NCBI RefSeq assembly: GCF_027158005.1
Contig: NZ_JAPVLQ010000003.1
Location: 372,001 to 436,000, forward strand
DNA length: 64,000 nucleotides
Source of the DNA: Rhodococcus sp. H36-A4
GTDB lineage: Bacteria > Actinomycetota > Actinomycetes > Mycobacteriales > Mycobacteriaceae
Direction of reading: 5' to 3'
In this document: piece by piece, positions 18,414 to 29,300 of the stretch
Numbering within the stretch: position 1 is the first letter of the stretch
How the letters are laid out: each line of letters opens with the position of its first letter
The notes under the pieces: generated by a model
Databases searched by the model: none
What the model was told of the DNA's origin: nothing
Seen by the model: the letters and a program-made list of their open reading frames with translations, nothing else
Made by a program: the position numbers and the translations under genes

Positions 18414-19427
18414 GTGGCAAGCCCGCCGCACCAGATTCGTAGGAGGAAGATCATCGACGACGAAGATCGTGGCGAAGTCCGGCAGCGAACCGTTGCGGAG
18501 ATCGGCGAATTCGCGGTTATCGACCGCGCCACTCGTGGGCGCGTGCAGACCGTTGACTCGATCCTGGGTCCGGGTGACGACGCTGCCGTCGTCGCCGCAC
18601 CGGACGGCAGGGTCGTCGTGACCACGGACATGTTGGTGCAGGGCAGGCACTTTCGTCTGGACTGGTCCAGCCCGGTCGATATCGGCCGGAAGGCGATCGC
18701 GCAGAACGGTGCGGACATCGCTGCAATGGGAGCGCGGTGCACCGGATTTCTCGTTGCTCTGGGGTGTCCGGCCGACACGCCCCTTTTGGTCACGGATGGC
18801 GTGACCGAAGGGCTGTGGCGGGAGGCGAGCCGGGCAGGCGCCGGAATCGTTGGTGGCGACCTCGTGCAGAGCGACAGCTTGGTGATTTCGATCACGGCGC
18901 TCGGTGACCTCGGTGGGAGATCTCCGATCCTGCGGTCTGGGGCGGAACCGGGCGACGACGTTGCCGTTGCTGGACGGTTGGGGTGGTCGGCAGGCGGTCT
19001 CGCTGTGCTCCTCGCGGGATCGGTACATCATCGCAGCCTCGTGGAATTCCACCGCGCTCCGCAACCCGACTACCTTCAAGGGATCTCCGCCGCGGTCAAT
19101 GGTGCGACATCTTTGACGGATGTGTCCGACGGGTTGATCGCCGATCTCGGCCATATCGCCCAGGCATCCTCGGTCGCCATCGATCTCAACACCGAATCGA
19201 TCACACTGGACGAAGAGATTGTCGACGCCGCACACGATCTCGGTTCGTCTGCGCTCGACTGGGCACTCACCGGAGGAGAGGATCACTCGTTCGTAGGCAC
19301 CTTCCCGATGGATGCCTCGCTCCCTGCCGGGTGGATTCGGATCGGCCGGGTCCGCGAGGGTGCCGGGGTCACCGTCGACGGTCGGAAGTTCTCGGGTGAG
19401 AACGGGTGGTCGAGTTTTTCGACCTGA
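18414..19427 (+). CDS. thiL: Thiamine-monophosphate kinase
   Basis: A 337-residue kinase that phosphorylates thiamine monophosphate to the active diphosphate. Typical PurM-like features are GPGDDAAVV (Mg-ATP loop, near residue 53), TTDMLVQGRHFRLDW, GRKAIAQNGADIAAMGA and SDGLIADL, with TGGEDHSFV near the C-terminus. GTG start at 18414 after AGAGGTCG; the first 25 residues are not conserved, so a later start is possible. First of a thiL, carbonic anhydrase-like, ung series. No TPP riboswitch is visible in the leader. Confidence 0.94.
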   Translation: MASPPHQIRRRKIIDDEDRGEVRQRTVAEIGEFAVIDRATRGRVQTVDSILGPGDDAAVVAAPDGRVVVTTDMLVQGRHFRLDWSSPVDIGRKAIAQNGADIAAMGARCTGFLVALGCPADTPLLVTDGVTEGLWREASRAGAGIVGGDLVQSDSLVISITALGDLGGRSPILRSGAEPGDDVAVAGRLGWSAGGLAVLLAGSVHHRSLVEFHRAPQPDYLQGISAAVNGATSLTDVSDGLIADLGHIAQASSVAIDLNTESITLDEEIVDAAHDLGSSALDWALTGGEDHSFVGTFPMDASLPAGWIRIGRVREGAGVTVDGRKFSGENGWSSFST

Positions 19428-19503
19428 CAGTCGAGGACGTCTCCGGCATCGTCGGCGGCTTCACCCAGGTCGGCCAAGATGTTGGACATGTAAGTTGCAG
19501 GAC

Positions 19504-20028
19504 ATGGCAATCTACGCGCTCGGCGACCGTGAACCGCAGATACACCCCGACGCTTACGTGCATCCCGACGCCGTGGTCATCGGAGCTGTGACCTTGGCCG
19601 CAGGCTCGTCTCTCTGGCCCGGAGCCGTACTTCGCGGCGACTACGGAACGATTTCGGTCGGCGCATATACCAATGTGCAGGATGGAACGGTCGTGCACTG
19701 CACGCCGATCCACCCGACTGTCATCGGAGCGAACTGCGTCCTCGGCCACAACGCTCACGTGGAGGGCGCAATCATCGGTGACGATTGCCTGATCGCTTCC
19801 GGTTCGGTGGTCCTCAACGGTTCGACGATCGGTGCCGGTTCGATCGTCGGCGCCGGAGCAGTGGTTCCGTTCGGATTCGCAGTTCCAGAGCGACGTATGG
19901 CTCTGGGGGTACCCGCGAAAGTCCGCGCGGGATATGAGGTTCCGCTCGGTCACCTCGACATCAACGTGAAAATGTATGCGGCGAATGCCGCCTACTACCG
20001 TGACTCGCTTCGGCGGTTGGACGTATGA
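19504..20028 (+). CDS. Gamma-carbonic anhydrase-like hexapeptide-repeat protein
   Basis: A 174-residue left-handed beta-helix protein. It has repeated [LIV]-G-x4 turns and the metal-ligand histidine pattern of the gamma-CA/PaaY family in [10 protein letters not shown] and LGHNAHVEG. It may be a zinc carbonic anhydrase or a related hydrolase; several family members show no measurable activity. The ATG start is 76 bp after thiL, and the stop overlaps the ung start by 4 bp (ATGA). Confidence 0.88.
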   Translation: MAIYALGDREPQIHPDAYVHPDAVVIGAVTLAAGSSLWPGAVLRGDYGTISVGAYTNVQDGTVVHCTPIHPTVIGANCVLGHNAHVEGAIIGDDCLIASGSVVLNGSTIGAGSIVGAGAVVPFGFAVPERRMALGVPAKVRAGYEVPLGHLDINVKMYAANAAYYRDSLRRLDV

Positions 20029-20717
20029 ACGGTAGGCCACTCGCCGATATCGTCGAAAGCGGTTGGGCCACAGCACTTGCACCGGTGGCGGACCGGATCG
20101 CGGCAATGGGGGACTTCCTTCGAGACGAAATCGCCCAGGGCCGCACCTATTTGCCATCCGGTGAGAACGTGTTACGCGCTTTCTCACGGCCTTTCGCGCA
20201 TGTTCGGGTTCTCGTCGTCGGCCAGGATCCATACCCGACCCCCGGACACGCTGTCGGGCTGAGCTTTTCGGTTGCTCCCGACGTTCGCCCGGTCCCGCGG
20301 AGCCTGACCAACATCTTCAAGGAGTATTCGAACGATCTCGGATTCCAGACGCCATCGAGCGGAGACCTGACCCCATGGGCGGACCAGGGGGTTCTCCTCC
20401 TCAACAGAGTCCTCACCGTCGAACCAGGGGTCGCCGCATCGCACCGCAAGAAAGGGTGGGAAGCGGTGACCGAACAAGCGATTCGAGCGCTGGTAGCGCG
20501 CGAGGAAGCAGAGAAGCCGTCGGGACTCGTCGCCATCTTGTGGGGTCGCGACGCGGCAACGCTGAAACCCATGCTGGGACGGACTCCCACCATCGAGTCC
20601 GTGCATCCGTCACCGTTGTCGGCATCGCGCGGGTTCTTCGGAACCAAGCCCTTCAGTCGCACCAACGAGCTACTGATCGCCGACGGATACGAGCCTATCG
20701 ACTGGCGGCTTCCCTGA
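20025..20717 (+). CDS. ung: Uracil-DNA glycosylase
   Basis: A 230-residue family 1 UDG that removes uracil from DNA, important in a GC-rich genome prone to cytosine deamination. The water-activating loop [17 protein letters not shown], the uracil-binding LLLNRVLTV and the DNA-intercalating [13 protein letters not shown] are all intact. ATG start overlaps the preceding stop codon by ATGA, so translation is probably coupled. Corresponds to Rv2976c. Confidence 0.97.
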   Translation: MNGRPLADIVESGWATALAPVADRIAAMGDFLRDEIAQGRTYLPSGENVLRAFSRPFAHVRVLVVGQDPYPTPGHAVGLSFSVAPDVRPVPRSLTNIFKEYSNDLGFQTPSSGDLTPWADQGVLLLNRVLTVEPGVAASHRKKGWEAVTEQAIRALVAREEAEKPSGLVAILWGRDAATLKPMLGRTPTIESVHPSPLSASRGFFGTKPFSRTNELLIADGYEPIDWRLP

Positions 20718-20728
20718 CGGTGCGCTGG

Positions 20729-21550
20729 TCAGGAAAAATCGGGTCGACGTTTCTCGACGAAAGCATCGACACCCTCGCGGCCTGTGGGTCCTACCGCCGC
20801 CGCGGAGATCGACACGGCCTCTGCCTCCAATTGCTCGGCCAGAGTCCGGTGCTCCGAGTGCGCCAGCAACTCTTTCGCACCGCGGTAAGCCGACGTCGGC
20901 CCTGCGGCGAACGCTCGAGCCAACCGCTCGGCCTCGCTCACGATGATGTCGTCGCCGACTAGCCGGCTCAGTAATCCGAGTCGCACGGCTTCTTCGCCGT
21001 TGAGGATCGAGTCGTTCAGGAGGATGTCACGCGCTCTGACCGAGCCCACGATGCGCGGCAAAGTCCAGGTCATCCCGCCATCCGGGGTGAAGCCGATTCC
21101 TGGGTAAGCCGGACGCATCTTGGTTGCCCGCCCGCCGATGGCGACATCGGCGTGACATACCAAGCTCATCCCGGCACCTGCTGCCCATCCATGCACACCG
21201 GCGACGACGGGAACGGTCGTGGCCGCCAGTTCCAGGACGAAGGCATGGAAGCCGTCGGCCACGGCGCGGACGTAGCTTCCGCGATCGTCCGCTGAAGCGA
21301 AGGCTCGCACGTTGCCGCCCGCGCAGAAATTGGCACCGGTACCGACGAGAAGAACGCATCCGACGCGGAGATCACCTGCGTTCACCGACCGAAGTGCCGC
21401 AGCCCCTTCGGTCACGGCATCGCCACTGAGTGAGGTGCCCGCGGAATCGGTCGACACGATGATCTTCAGGACCCCGTCAACCAGTTCTACATGATTCGTG
21501 CTTTCGAAGTTCGTCACAATCGCACTGTATCCGGCCGCATCGGTCGGCAT
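20729..21550 (-). CDS. Enoyl-CoA hydratase/isomerase family protein
   Basis: A 273-residue crotonase-fold protein. The CoA/oxyanion-hole segments are GANFCAGGNVRAF and HGWAAGAGMSLV; the active-site region is YPGIGFTPDGGMTWTLPRIVG. Crotonases span hydratase, isomerase and dehalogenase reactions and the exact substrate cannot be assigned. Start at ATG 21550 after an AGGG; GTG at 21517 is an alternative. Converges with ung and lies downstream of the rpmB hairpin, so it is a separate transcript. It has no counterpart at this place in my recollection of M. tuberculosis. Confidence 0.87.
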   Translation of the reverse strand: MPTDAAGYSAIVTNFESTNHVELVDGVLKIIVSTDSAGTSLSGDAVTEGAAALRSVNAGDLRVGCVLLVGTGANFCAGGNVRAFASADDRGSYVRAVADGFHAFVLELAATTVPVVAGVHGWAAGAGMSLVCHADVAIGGRATKMRPAYPGIGFTPDGGMTWTLPRIVGSVRARDILLNDSILNGEEAVRLGLLSRLVGDDIIVSEAERLARAFAAGPTSAYRGAKELLAHSEHRTLAEQLEAEAVSISAAAVGPTGREGVDAFVEKRRPDFS

Positions 21551-21619
21551 CGACGGTGCCCTGACGACGAGAAGCGATCGCGAGTACATCCCTGCCGAAC
21601 TGCTATGGCCGACAAGACA

Positions 21620-21658
21620 ACTATGGCCTCACTGCTCCGAGAGCAGTGAGGCCATAGT
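21620..21658. terminator. Perfect 18-bp hairpin downstream of rpmB
   Basis: Positions 21620-21637 pair without mismatch with 21641-21658 around a 3-nt CGA loop. It sits 20 bp after the rpmB stop and before the enoyl-CoA hydratase start. No T-run follows on the minus strand, which is frequent for actinobacterial I-shaped terminators. Confidence 0.8.
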
Positions 21659-21677
21659 CGAGTCTCGTGGGCGAAAG

Positions 21678-21869
21678 TCAGCCCCGAACCACCTTGCCTG
21701 CCTTGAGGCAGGACGTGCAGACGTTCATGCGCTTGTTGTTGCCGGGGGCAACCTGTGCATGAACAGTCTGGATGTTCGGGTTCCAACGACGGTTGGTCCG
21801 TCGGTGCGAGTGCGAGACCGACTTACCGAAGCCGGGCCCTTTGGCGCATACGTCGCAGACGGCAGCCAT
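21678..21869 (-). CDS. rpmB: 50S ribosomal protein L28
   Basis: A 63-residue L28 of the large subunit. MAAVCDVCAKGPGFG and NVCTSCLKAGKV carry two CxxC pairs, so this is the zinc-binding (C+) form and not the zinc-independent form that Zur-regulated operons encode. The ATG at 21869 has AAGGAG upstream; the longer frame has no such site. Monocistronic, between a promoter and a strong hairpin. Confidence 0.96.
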   Translation of the reverse strand: MAAVCDVCAKGPGFGKSVSHSHRRTNRRWNPNIQTVHAQVAPGNNKRMNVCTSCLKAGKVVRG

Positions 21870-21970
21870 AGTCGCGAACTCCTTGATAGATGATTGATCA
21901 TTAACGTGCGGGCGGTTGCTCCGAATAACTTCAGCAGACAGTACGCCGAACCACACCGGGCAACCCTGCA

Positions 21971-22000
21971 AGAATAGCGGGCGTAGCGGGAATTAACCAA
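21971..22000 (-). promoter_or_regulatory. Probable rpmB promoter
   Basis: On the minus strand TTGGTT (22000-21995) and TATTCT (21976-21971) are spaced 18 bp, about 100 nt before the rpmB start. The long leader contains an ATGAT/ATCAT palindrome at 21890-21901 just before the ribosome-binding site. Confidence 0.4.
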
Positions 22001-22100
22001 ACCGCGTCCGGACTCCACGTCGTGAGAGACGCTCGGCAGAGTGCCGACCTGTGCCTGCAGGAGCACGAGTCTAGGCTGACTCTCCGAAAGAAGCTGGGTC

Positions 22101-23900
22101 ATGGAACGTCACTGGCGCAGCAAAAGAATGTCGGTTCTTTCAGCGAGAACTGGGGGCGAACAGGTGGTGGACGTGGTCGAGCACGGCGAGAAGTCGATGG
22201 CCGTCGGCAGGCCCATGTCCTCGCCTGAGTCCTCGCCCGAGTCCTCGCCTGAGTCCTTGATAGGAGTCGAGCAGATTCGACTGTGGGCCTATAGATGTGT
22301 CGACGGCCTCACTGCGCGATGCGACGAGATCAACGAACTGAACGTCTTCCCTATCGCGGATTCCGATACCGGTACGAATCTCGTGTTCACCATTCGTGCG
22401 GCGGTGGAGTCGATGCGCACTGCAGGCGCGGATTCCGATATCGCTGCCGTTGCCGCTGCGCTGGCACAAGGCGCCATAGCTGGTGCGCGGGGCAATTCCG
22501 GGGTGATCGTGTCGCAATTGATGCGCGCCGTCGCAGAGGTTGCGACCGACGGTGAGTTAGATGGAGCCGCGCTCACCCGTGCACTGGTTCGGGCGGCCGA
22601 TCTCGTCGTCGACGTCGTGAGCGTTCCGGTGGACGGGACGATTGTCAGCGTGCTGGGCAGTTCGGCACGTGCGGTCGTGAACCTCGGTCAGCCGTGCGAT
22701 ATCGCAGCGGTGGCGCGTTGCGCAGCCGAGTCGGCAGCCGTGGCACTCGACCGCACACGTCACCAGCTGCCGGCTCTTCGAGCAGCAGGAGTGGTCGATG
22801 CAGGCGCGCTCGGTCTTCTCGTGATGCTCGACGCGCTCTGTGGTGTCGTGACCGGAACCGAGCTGCCGCCGAGACAGCGCTACCACCGACAAGTGACGAC
22901 CGAAGCCAGTCGCGCCGTGACGCCGAGATCGAAAAATCGGCTCGAGTCGGTGCAGGTAGGAGAGGCAATCATCGGATACGAGGTTCTCTACCAGCTCTCC
23001 GACATCGATGAGGCCGCTGCGATCGAGTTGCGGCGAGCGCTGACAGAGATCGGTGATTCGGTGGTCGTCGCCGGCGACGGCAACGGTTCGTGGTCCGCTC
23101 ATGTTCACACGGCCAATGCTGGTTCGGCCGTCGATATAGGTATATGCGCCGGGCGGATACATGGTGTGCGCATCGCGGCCTTCGGCGCGGGGGAGAACTG
23201 TGACACGGCGCCGTCGACTCCTGGCGACAGCGGAGAAGTTTTCGGTCGAGAGATATTGGCGGTGGTGGCAGGCGACGGCGCCGAGCAGCTGTACCTCGCC
23301 GAGGGTGCACACGTACTTCGTTGCGACACAACAGAGATAGGGACCACACAGTTGTGCGCGGCGATCGTCGGATCTCGACACACGGAGGTCCTCGTCCTGC
23401 CGAACGGGGCATTGTCCGCCCAGGAGTTGGTGGCCGTCAGCGTCGCTTCACGCAACGCAGGCAAGGACGTTTTGATGCTTCCGTCGTCGTCGATGGTTCA
23501 AGGCCTGGCGGCACTTGCAGTCCACGACCCGACCAAAGAAGGAGTGGACGACGCATTCACGATGTCCGAAGCGGCAGCGGGAACCCGGTGGGCTTCGGTC
23601 CGAATGGCCGAGGGGCGTGCCCTGACGTGGGTGGGGACGTGTGAACCCGGTGACGGCCTCGGACTTGTCGGGCGGGAAGTGGTGGTGATCGGGTCCGACG
23701 CGATCACGGCCGGATGCAACCTGCTCGATCAATTGTTGTCGGCGGGTGGTGAGATGGTGACCATGCTGCTGGGGGAGCCCGCAGACGCCGAATTCGGTCA
23801 GCGGTTGGCCGAGTACGTCGCCGAGCACCATCCCGTTGTGGAGTTCGTCACCTATCGCGGAGGGCAGCCAGGAGACATGGCTCAACTCGGCGTGGAATGA
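22101..23900 (+). CDS. DAK2 domain protein, FakA/YloV type
   Basis: A 599-residue protein. An N-terminal dihydroxyacetone kinase L-like (DAK2) domain has NVFPIADSDTGTNL and GARGNSGVIVSQLM nucleotide-phosphate loops; a C-terminal FakA-like region follows. In Firmicutes FakA phosphorylates fatty acids held by FakB (DegV); actinobacterial relatives such as Rv2974c are less studied. The start is uncertain: ATG codons at 22101, 22128, 22197 and 22215, or TTG at 22257. The region between is unlike the family and includes a three-fold serine-proline-glutamate repeat. recG starts 47 bp downstream, as in mycobacteria. Confidence 0.85.
   Translation: MERHWRSKRMSVLSARTGGEQVVDVVEHGEKSMAVGRPMSSPESSPESSPESLIGVEQIRLWAYRCVDGLTARCDEINELNVFPIADSDTGTNLVFTIRAAVESMRTAGADSDIAAVAAALAQGAIAGARGNSGVIVSQLMRAVAEVATDGELDGAALTRALVRAADLVVDVVSVPVDGTIVSVLGSSARAVVNLGQPCDIAAVARCAAESAAVALDRTRHQLPALRAAGVVDAGALGLLVMLDALCGVVTGTELPPRQRYHRQVTTEASRAVTPRSKNRLESVQVGEAIIGYEVLYQLSDIDEAAAIELRRALTEIGDSVVVAGDGNGSWSAHVHTANAGSAVDIGICAGRIHGVRIAAFGAGENCDTAPSTPGDSGEVFGREILAVVAGDGAEQLYLAEGAHVLRCDTTEIGTTQLCAAIVGSRHTEVLVLPNGALSAQELVAVSVASRNAGKDVLMLPSSSMVQGLAALAVHDPTKEGVDDAFTMSEAAAGTRWASVRMAEGRALTWVGTCEPGDGLGLVGREVVVIGSDAITAGCNLLDQLLSAGGEMVTMLLGEPADAEFGQRLAEYVAEHHPVVEFVTYRGGQPGDMAQLGVE
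22218..22253 (+). repeat. Three tandem 12-bp repeats at DAK2 gene start
   Basis: TCCTCGCCTGAG is repeated three times (22218, 22230, 22242; the middle copy has one change), then a partial fourth. It encodes SSPE units if the upstream starts are used. Likely slippage-prone. Confidence 0.85.
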
Positions 23901-23947
23901 AACTGCGCACGAGAACCGGATCGAGAAGGTAAGGACGACAAGGGAAG

Positions 23948-26227
23948 ATGGTGGCACTGTCGGATCGGCTCGACGCGGTCCTCGGCGACAAGGTTGCCGG
24001 GCCCTTGGCCGAATTGTTCGCGCTCGAGACCGTCGAGGATCTGTTGCGGTACTACCCACACCGCTACATGACGCAGGGCGCCGAACTGAGCGAGAAGGAA
24101 CCCCCCGAAGGCGAGCACATCACCATCGTCGCGACGATCGCGTCGGCAACGTTGCGAACGATGAAGGCGCGCAAAGGGCAGTTTCTTGCAGTGTCTCTTG
24201 CGGCGGAAGATCAGCAGATCGATGCGACGTTCTTCAGCCCCCACAAGCTCAAGCATGTCCTCACCCCTGGTAAGCGTGGAATGTTCTCGGGCAAGGTCAA
24301 GTATTTCGGCCGACGATGGAATTTGACGCACCCGAGTTACGTGATGCTCGGTGGGGACGATGATGACGGGGCGGTACTCACCAAGGGTCGGGTCGTAGGT
24401 GGCGGATCGTTGGCCGGTTTGGCGCGTGGCTCGCTCGATTCGTCAGGCAGTGTCGACATGTCGGTGTTCGAGCGCGCATTCGTTCCGATCTATCCCGCGG
24501 CGAAGGACGTGGAGAGTTGGACGTTCATGCGCTGCGTCCGTCAGGTTCTCGACCAACTTGACACCGTCGAGGACCCGCTTCCGCCGGAGGTGCGTTCGGA
24601 GCGAAGATTGGTGGACCTCGACACCGCGCTGCGTTGGATACATTTTCCGGACTCTGCGGAGGAAAAGGACCAGGCCAGAGCGCGTCTGAAATTCGATGAA
24701 GCGCTTGCAGTGCAACTCGTCCTGGCAGCGCGCAGACAGGATGCGTCGAGCAGGGTGGCGCCTGAATGTTCGCCGCGTGTGGACGGGATTGCGGCGGAGT
24801 TCGAGCGTCGACTTCCGTTCACACTGACAGCAGGGCAGTTGACGGTGGCGGCGGAAATCTCGGCGGACTTGTCGCGAGGACATCCGATGTCGCGATTGCT
24901 ACAGGGTGAAGTGGGATCGGGTAAGACAGTGGTTGCCCTACGGGCGATGCTGCAGGTGATCGATTCGGGACATCAATGTGCTTTGTTGGCCCCTACGGAG
25001 GTCCTTGCGTCGCAGCACGCGCGATCGATCTCGGCGATGCTGGGCTCGTTGGCGGCCGCCGGCGAACTCGGATCCCACGAGCTCGCCATCAAGGTCGCCC
25101 TGCTGACCGGTTCCATGTCGACGGCGGCCAAGCGGACAGCGCTGCTGGATGCAATTACCGGAGACGCCGGAATCGTGATCGGGACGCACGCGCTCATCCA
25201 GGATCGGGTCGAGTTCATGGACCTAGGCATGGTCGTCATCGACGAACAGCACCGGTTCGGTGTCGAACAACGGGACGCGCTCAGATCCAAGGCGCGCAAC
25301 AACACAAGCCCACACCTGCTCGTGATGACGGCAACACCTATTCCGCGGACCATTGCCATGGCCTCACTGGGTGATCTCGAGACGTCCATTCTCGCCGAGC
25401 TCCCGCGCGGTCGCGCACCAATCAAGACCAGTGTGGTTCCAGCATCCCAGAAGCCGAGTTGGGTCGATCGTGCGTGGGAACGCATTCGTGAGGAGGTCCG
25501 CGCGGGCCGACAGGCGTACGTCGTCTGTTCTCGGATCGGAGACGACGATGCGGAGGGTACTGGGAAGCGGCCACGAACACGTGCAGCCGGACACGAAGAC
25601 GATCGCGCACTGCCGGAGACCAAATCTGCACTCGAGATGTACGACTTGCTCACCGGTGGCCCGTTCGCCGATCTCCGTGTCGGGATGCTGCACGGCCGGA
25701 TGCCCGCGGAGGAGAAGGACGCCTCGATGCAGGACTTCACTGCAGGCGAGATCGATGTGCTGGTGTGCACGACCGTGGTCGAGGTCGGCGTCGACGTACC
25801 GAATGCCACGGTCATGGTGATCGTCGACGCCGATCGATTCGGAATCAGCCAGTTACATCAGCTACGGGGTCGCATCGGCCGTGGCGGTCACCAGGGTCTG
25901 TGCATCATGATCAGCCAACTCAGTCCGATGGGTGCTTCGTTCTCGCGATTGACGGCAGTGGCCGCGACCAATGATGGATTCGAGTTGGCCAAACTCGATC
26001 TGACTACGCGTCGCGAGGGCGATGTGCTCGGCGCAGCACAATCGGGGACCGTGACCAGCCTTCGCCTGCTCTCGCTCATCGACGACGAAGACGTGATCGC
26101 CGACGCCCATGCGTGCGCAAGGTCGCTGTTCGAGTCGGATCCGACGATGGCCGATCATCCTGGCGTCGCGTCGATGATGAAATCCGCATGGCGATCGGAC
26201 CGGATCGACTATCTGGAGAAGTCCTGA
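23948..26227 (+). CDS. recG: ATP-dependent DNA helicase RecG
   Basis: A 759-residue branch-migration helicase that remodels stalled forks and recombination junctions. An N-terminal wedge (OB-fold) domain precedes the helicase core, with Walker A GEVGSGKT, the DEQH box in VIDEQHRFGVEQR, TATPIPRT (motif III), and the late QLRGRIGRGG (motif VI). An insertion of charged residues after CSRIGDDDAEG is usual for actinobacteria. ATG start. Corresponds to Rv2973c. Confidence 0.97.
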   Translation: MVALSDRLDAVLGDKVAGPLAELFALETVEDLLRYYPHRYMTQGAELSEKEPPEGEHITIVATIASATLRTMKARKGQFLAVSLAAEDQQIDATFFSPHKLKHVLTPGKRGMFSGKVKYFGRRWNLTHPSYVMLGGDDDDGAVLTKGRVVGGGSLAGLARGSLDSSGSVDMSVFERAFVPIYPAAKDVESWTFMRCVRQVLDQLDTVEDPLPPEVRSERRLVDLDTALRWIHFPDSAEEKDQARARLKFDEALAVQLVLAARRQDASSRVAPECSPRVDGIAAEFERRLPFTLTAGQLTVAAEISADLSRGHPMSRLLQGEVGSGKTVVALRAMLQVIDSGHQCALLAPTEVLASQHARSISAMLGSLAAAGELGSHELAIKVALLTGSMSTAAKRTALLDAITGDAGIVIGTHALIQDRVEFMDLGMVVIDEQHRFGVEQRDALRSKARNNTSPHLLVMTATPIPRTIAMASLGDLETSILAELPRGRAPIKTSVVPASQKPSWVDRAWERIREEVRAGRQAYVVCSRIGDDDAEGTGKRPRTRAAGHEDDRALPETKSALEMYDLLTGGPFADLRVGMLHGRMPAEEKDASMQDFTAGEIDVLVCTTVVEVGVDVPNATVMVIVDADRFGISQLHQLRGRIGRGGHQGLCIMISQLSPMGASFSRLTAVAATNDGFELAKLDLTTRREGDVLGAAQSGTVTSLRLLSLIDDEDVIADAHACARSLFESDPTMADHPGVASMMKSAWRSDRIDYLEKS

Positions 26228-26317
26228 CGGGTCTCTGCACCGTTAAAGACCCCGAACCATCTCATATCTCGAGATGGCGGACACAATTCGTGGACTTGTC
26301 GGCGGTAGGTTTAGCGC

Positions 26318-29300
26318 ATGTTCTCCAAAGTGTTGGTTGCCAATCGTGGCGAAATTGCCATCCGTGCATTTCGCGCGTCGTACGAGTTGGGTGCCGCTAC
26401 CGTGGCTGTCTTCCCGTTCGAGGACCGCAATTCGCTTCACCGAACCAAGGCGGACGAGGCCTACGAGATCGGGGAGAAGGGCCATCCCGTCCGCGCCTAT
26501 CTGTCGGTGAAGGAAATCGTCGCTGCAGCACAGCGGAGCGGTGCCGACGCGGTCTACCCGGGCTACGGATTCCTGTCGGAGAATCCGGATCTCGCTGCTG
26601 CGTGCGCGGAGGCGGGCATCACGTTTGTCGGGCCTTCGGCCGAGGTGCTCGAATTGACGGGCAACAAGGCCCGCGCAATTGCCGCGGCCAAGCGTGCCGG
26701 TCTGCCGGTTCTAGCCTCCTCCGAGCCGTCTGCGGACGTCGAGGAATTGGTCGCAGCTTCGGAAACGATGACCTTCCCCTTGTTCGTGAAGGCAGTGGCC
26801 GGCGGCGGCGGCAGGGGCATGCGCCGGGTGGCCGAGCCGGCGCAGTTGCGCGAATCGATCGAAGCGGCAGCGCGTGAGGCGGAGTCGGCGTTCGGTGACG
26901 CGACTGTGTTTCTGGAGCAGGCGGTCATCGATCCACGGCACATCGAGGTGCAGATCCTGGCGGATGGGCAGGGCAACGTGGTGCACCTGTTCGAGCGGGA
27001 TTGCTCTCTGCAGCGGCGTCATCAGAAGGTCATCGAGATGGCCCCTGCGCCGAATCTCCCTGGGGAGCTCCGTGATCGGATGTGCGCCGACGCGGTCGCT
27101 TTTGCGAAGGAAATCGGTTACTCGTGCGCGGGCACGGTGGAGTTCCTTCTCGACACTCGTGGCAACCATGTGTTCATCGAGATGAACCCGCGCATCCAGG
27201 TGGAGCATACGGTGACCGAAGAGGTCACCGATGTCGATTTGGTGCAGGCACAGTTGCGTATTGCCTCGGGGGAGTCCCTCGCCGATCTGGGGTTGGCTCA
27301 GGAGAACATCGTGTTGCGTGGGGCGGCATTGCAATGCCGAATCACCACCGAGGATCCGTCGAATGGTTTTCGTCCCGATACCGGGCGGATCACCGCGTAC
27401 CGCACCCCTGGTGGTGCCGGTGTGCGATTGGATGGTGGCACGACACTCGGCGCCGAAGTGGGCGCCTACTTCGATTCCATGCTCGTGAAGTTGACGTGTA
27501 GAGGCAGAGATTTCGATACCGCGATTGCGCGTGCGCGTCGCGCGGTGGCGGAGTTCCGTATTCGTGGCGTAGCAACCAACATCCCGTTTCTGCAGGCAGT
27601 TCTGGTCGATCCGGACTTCACTGCGGGGAGGGTGACGACGTCGTTCATCGAGGAGCGTCCGCAGTTGCTGACCTCGCGTACCTCCGGTGACCGCGGTACG
27701 AAGATTCTGACGTACCTGGCGGATGTGACGGTCAACAAGCCGCACGGGGAGCGGCCGTCGCCGGTGTACCCGCACGACAAACTTCCCCACATCGATTTCT
27801 CGGCGCCGATTCCCGACGGCAGTAGGCAGCGCTTGTTGGCGTTGGGCCCGGAGGGTTTCGCTCGGGATCTTCGTAATCAGAAAGCCCTCGCAGTCACCGA
27901 CACGACATTTCGGGATGCACATCAGTCGTTGCTCGCAACCCGGGTTCGCACGTCCGGGTTGTTGATGGTCGCACCCTACGTGGCACGCACGACGCCGGAG
28001 TTGCTCTCGATCGAATGTTGGGGTGGCGCGACATACGATGTGGCACTGCGTTTCCTGCACGAGGATCCGTGGGAGCGTCTGGCCGCGTTGCGTGAGGCGG
28101 TGCCCAACGTTGCCTTGCAGATGTTGCTACGTGGTCGTAATACGGTGGGCTACACCCCGTATCCGGAGAAAGTGACGCGCAGCTTCGTAGCGGAGGCGAC
28201 CGACACGGGTATCGACATCTTCCGCATCTTCGATGCGCTCAACAACGTCGATCAGATGCGTCCGGCGATCGATGCGGTTCGTGAGACGGGCACCGCGTTG
28301 GCCGAGGTTGCCTTGAGCTACACCGGTGACTTGTCGAATCCGAACGAGACGCTGTACACGCTGGACTATTACCTGAAGCTGGCGGAGCAGATAGTCGATG
28401 CGGGTGCCCATGTGCTGGCGATCAAGGACATGGCCGGGCTGTTACGTGCGCCCGCCGCACGGACGTTGGTAACGGCGTTGCGGAGCAATTTCGATCTGCC
28501 GGTGCATGTGCACACCCACGACACTCCCGGTGGTCAGTTGGCGACGTACCTGGCGGCCTGGGAAGCAGGCGCTGATGCAGTCGACGGAGCGAGTGCATCG
28601 ATGGCAGGTGCAACTTCGCAGCCTGCGTTGTCAGCGATCGTGGCTGCTGCTGCGCACACCGAGCGAGATACGGGCCTGGATCTGGCCGCAGTATGTGATT
28701 TGGAGCCGTACTGGGAGGCGTTACGGAAGGTGTATGCGCCCTTCGAATCGGGTCTGATGGCTCCGACCGGACGCGTGTACACCCACGAGATTCCGGGTGG
28801 GCAGCTCTCGAATCTCCGTCAGCAGGCGATCGCGCTGGGTCTGGGCGACAAGTTCGAAACCGTGGAAGCGAATTACGCTGCCGCAGACCGGATGTTGGGG
28901 CGTCTGGTCAAGGTGACGCCGAGTTCGAAGGTGGTCGGCGATCTTGCGCTCGCCTTGGTCGGCGCCGAAGCGTCGGCAGAGGAGTTCGCGGAGAACCCCG
29001 GAAAGTTCGACATCCCCGATTCGGTGATCGGTTTTCTGCGTGGCGATCTCGGAACTCCTGCGGGCGGATGGCCGGAACCTTTGCGTACCAGGGCGTTGGA
29101 GGGTCGAAGTGAGGCCAAACCCGAGACCGAGCTGACGGTCGAGGAGGAACGGAGTCTCGATGGAACTTCGGCAACACGTCGGGAGATGTTGAATCGGTTG
29201 CTCTTTCCTGGCCCCAGCGCAGAGTTGGCGGAACATCGGGAAAAATTCGGCGACACGTCGCGGTTGTCGGCGAATCAGTTCTTCTACGGTCTGCGTCAGG

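Noticed and set aside
26229..26252. GGGTCT/AGACCC stem after recG as a terminator
   Set aside because: Only 6 bp with a 12-nt loop and no T-run; too weak to list.
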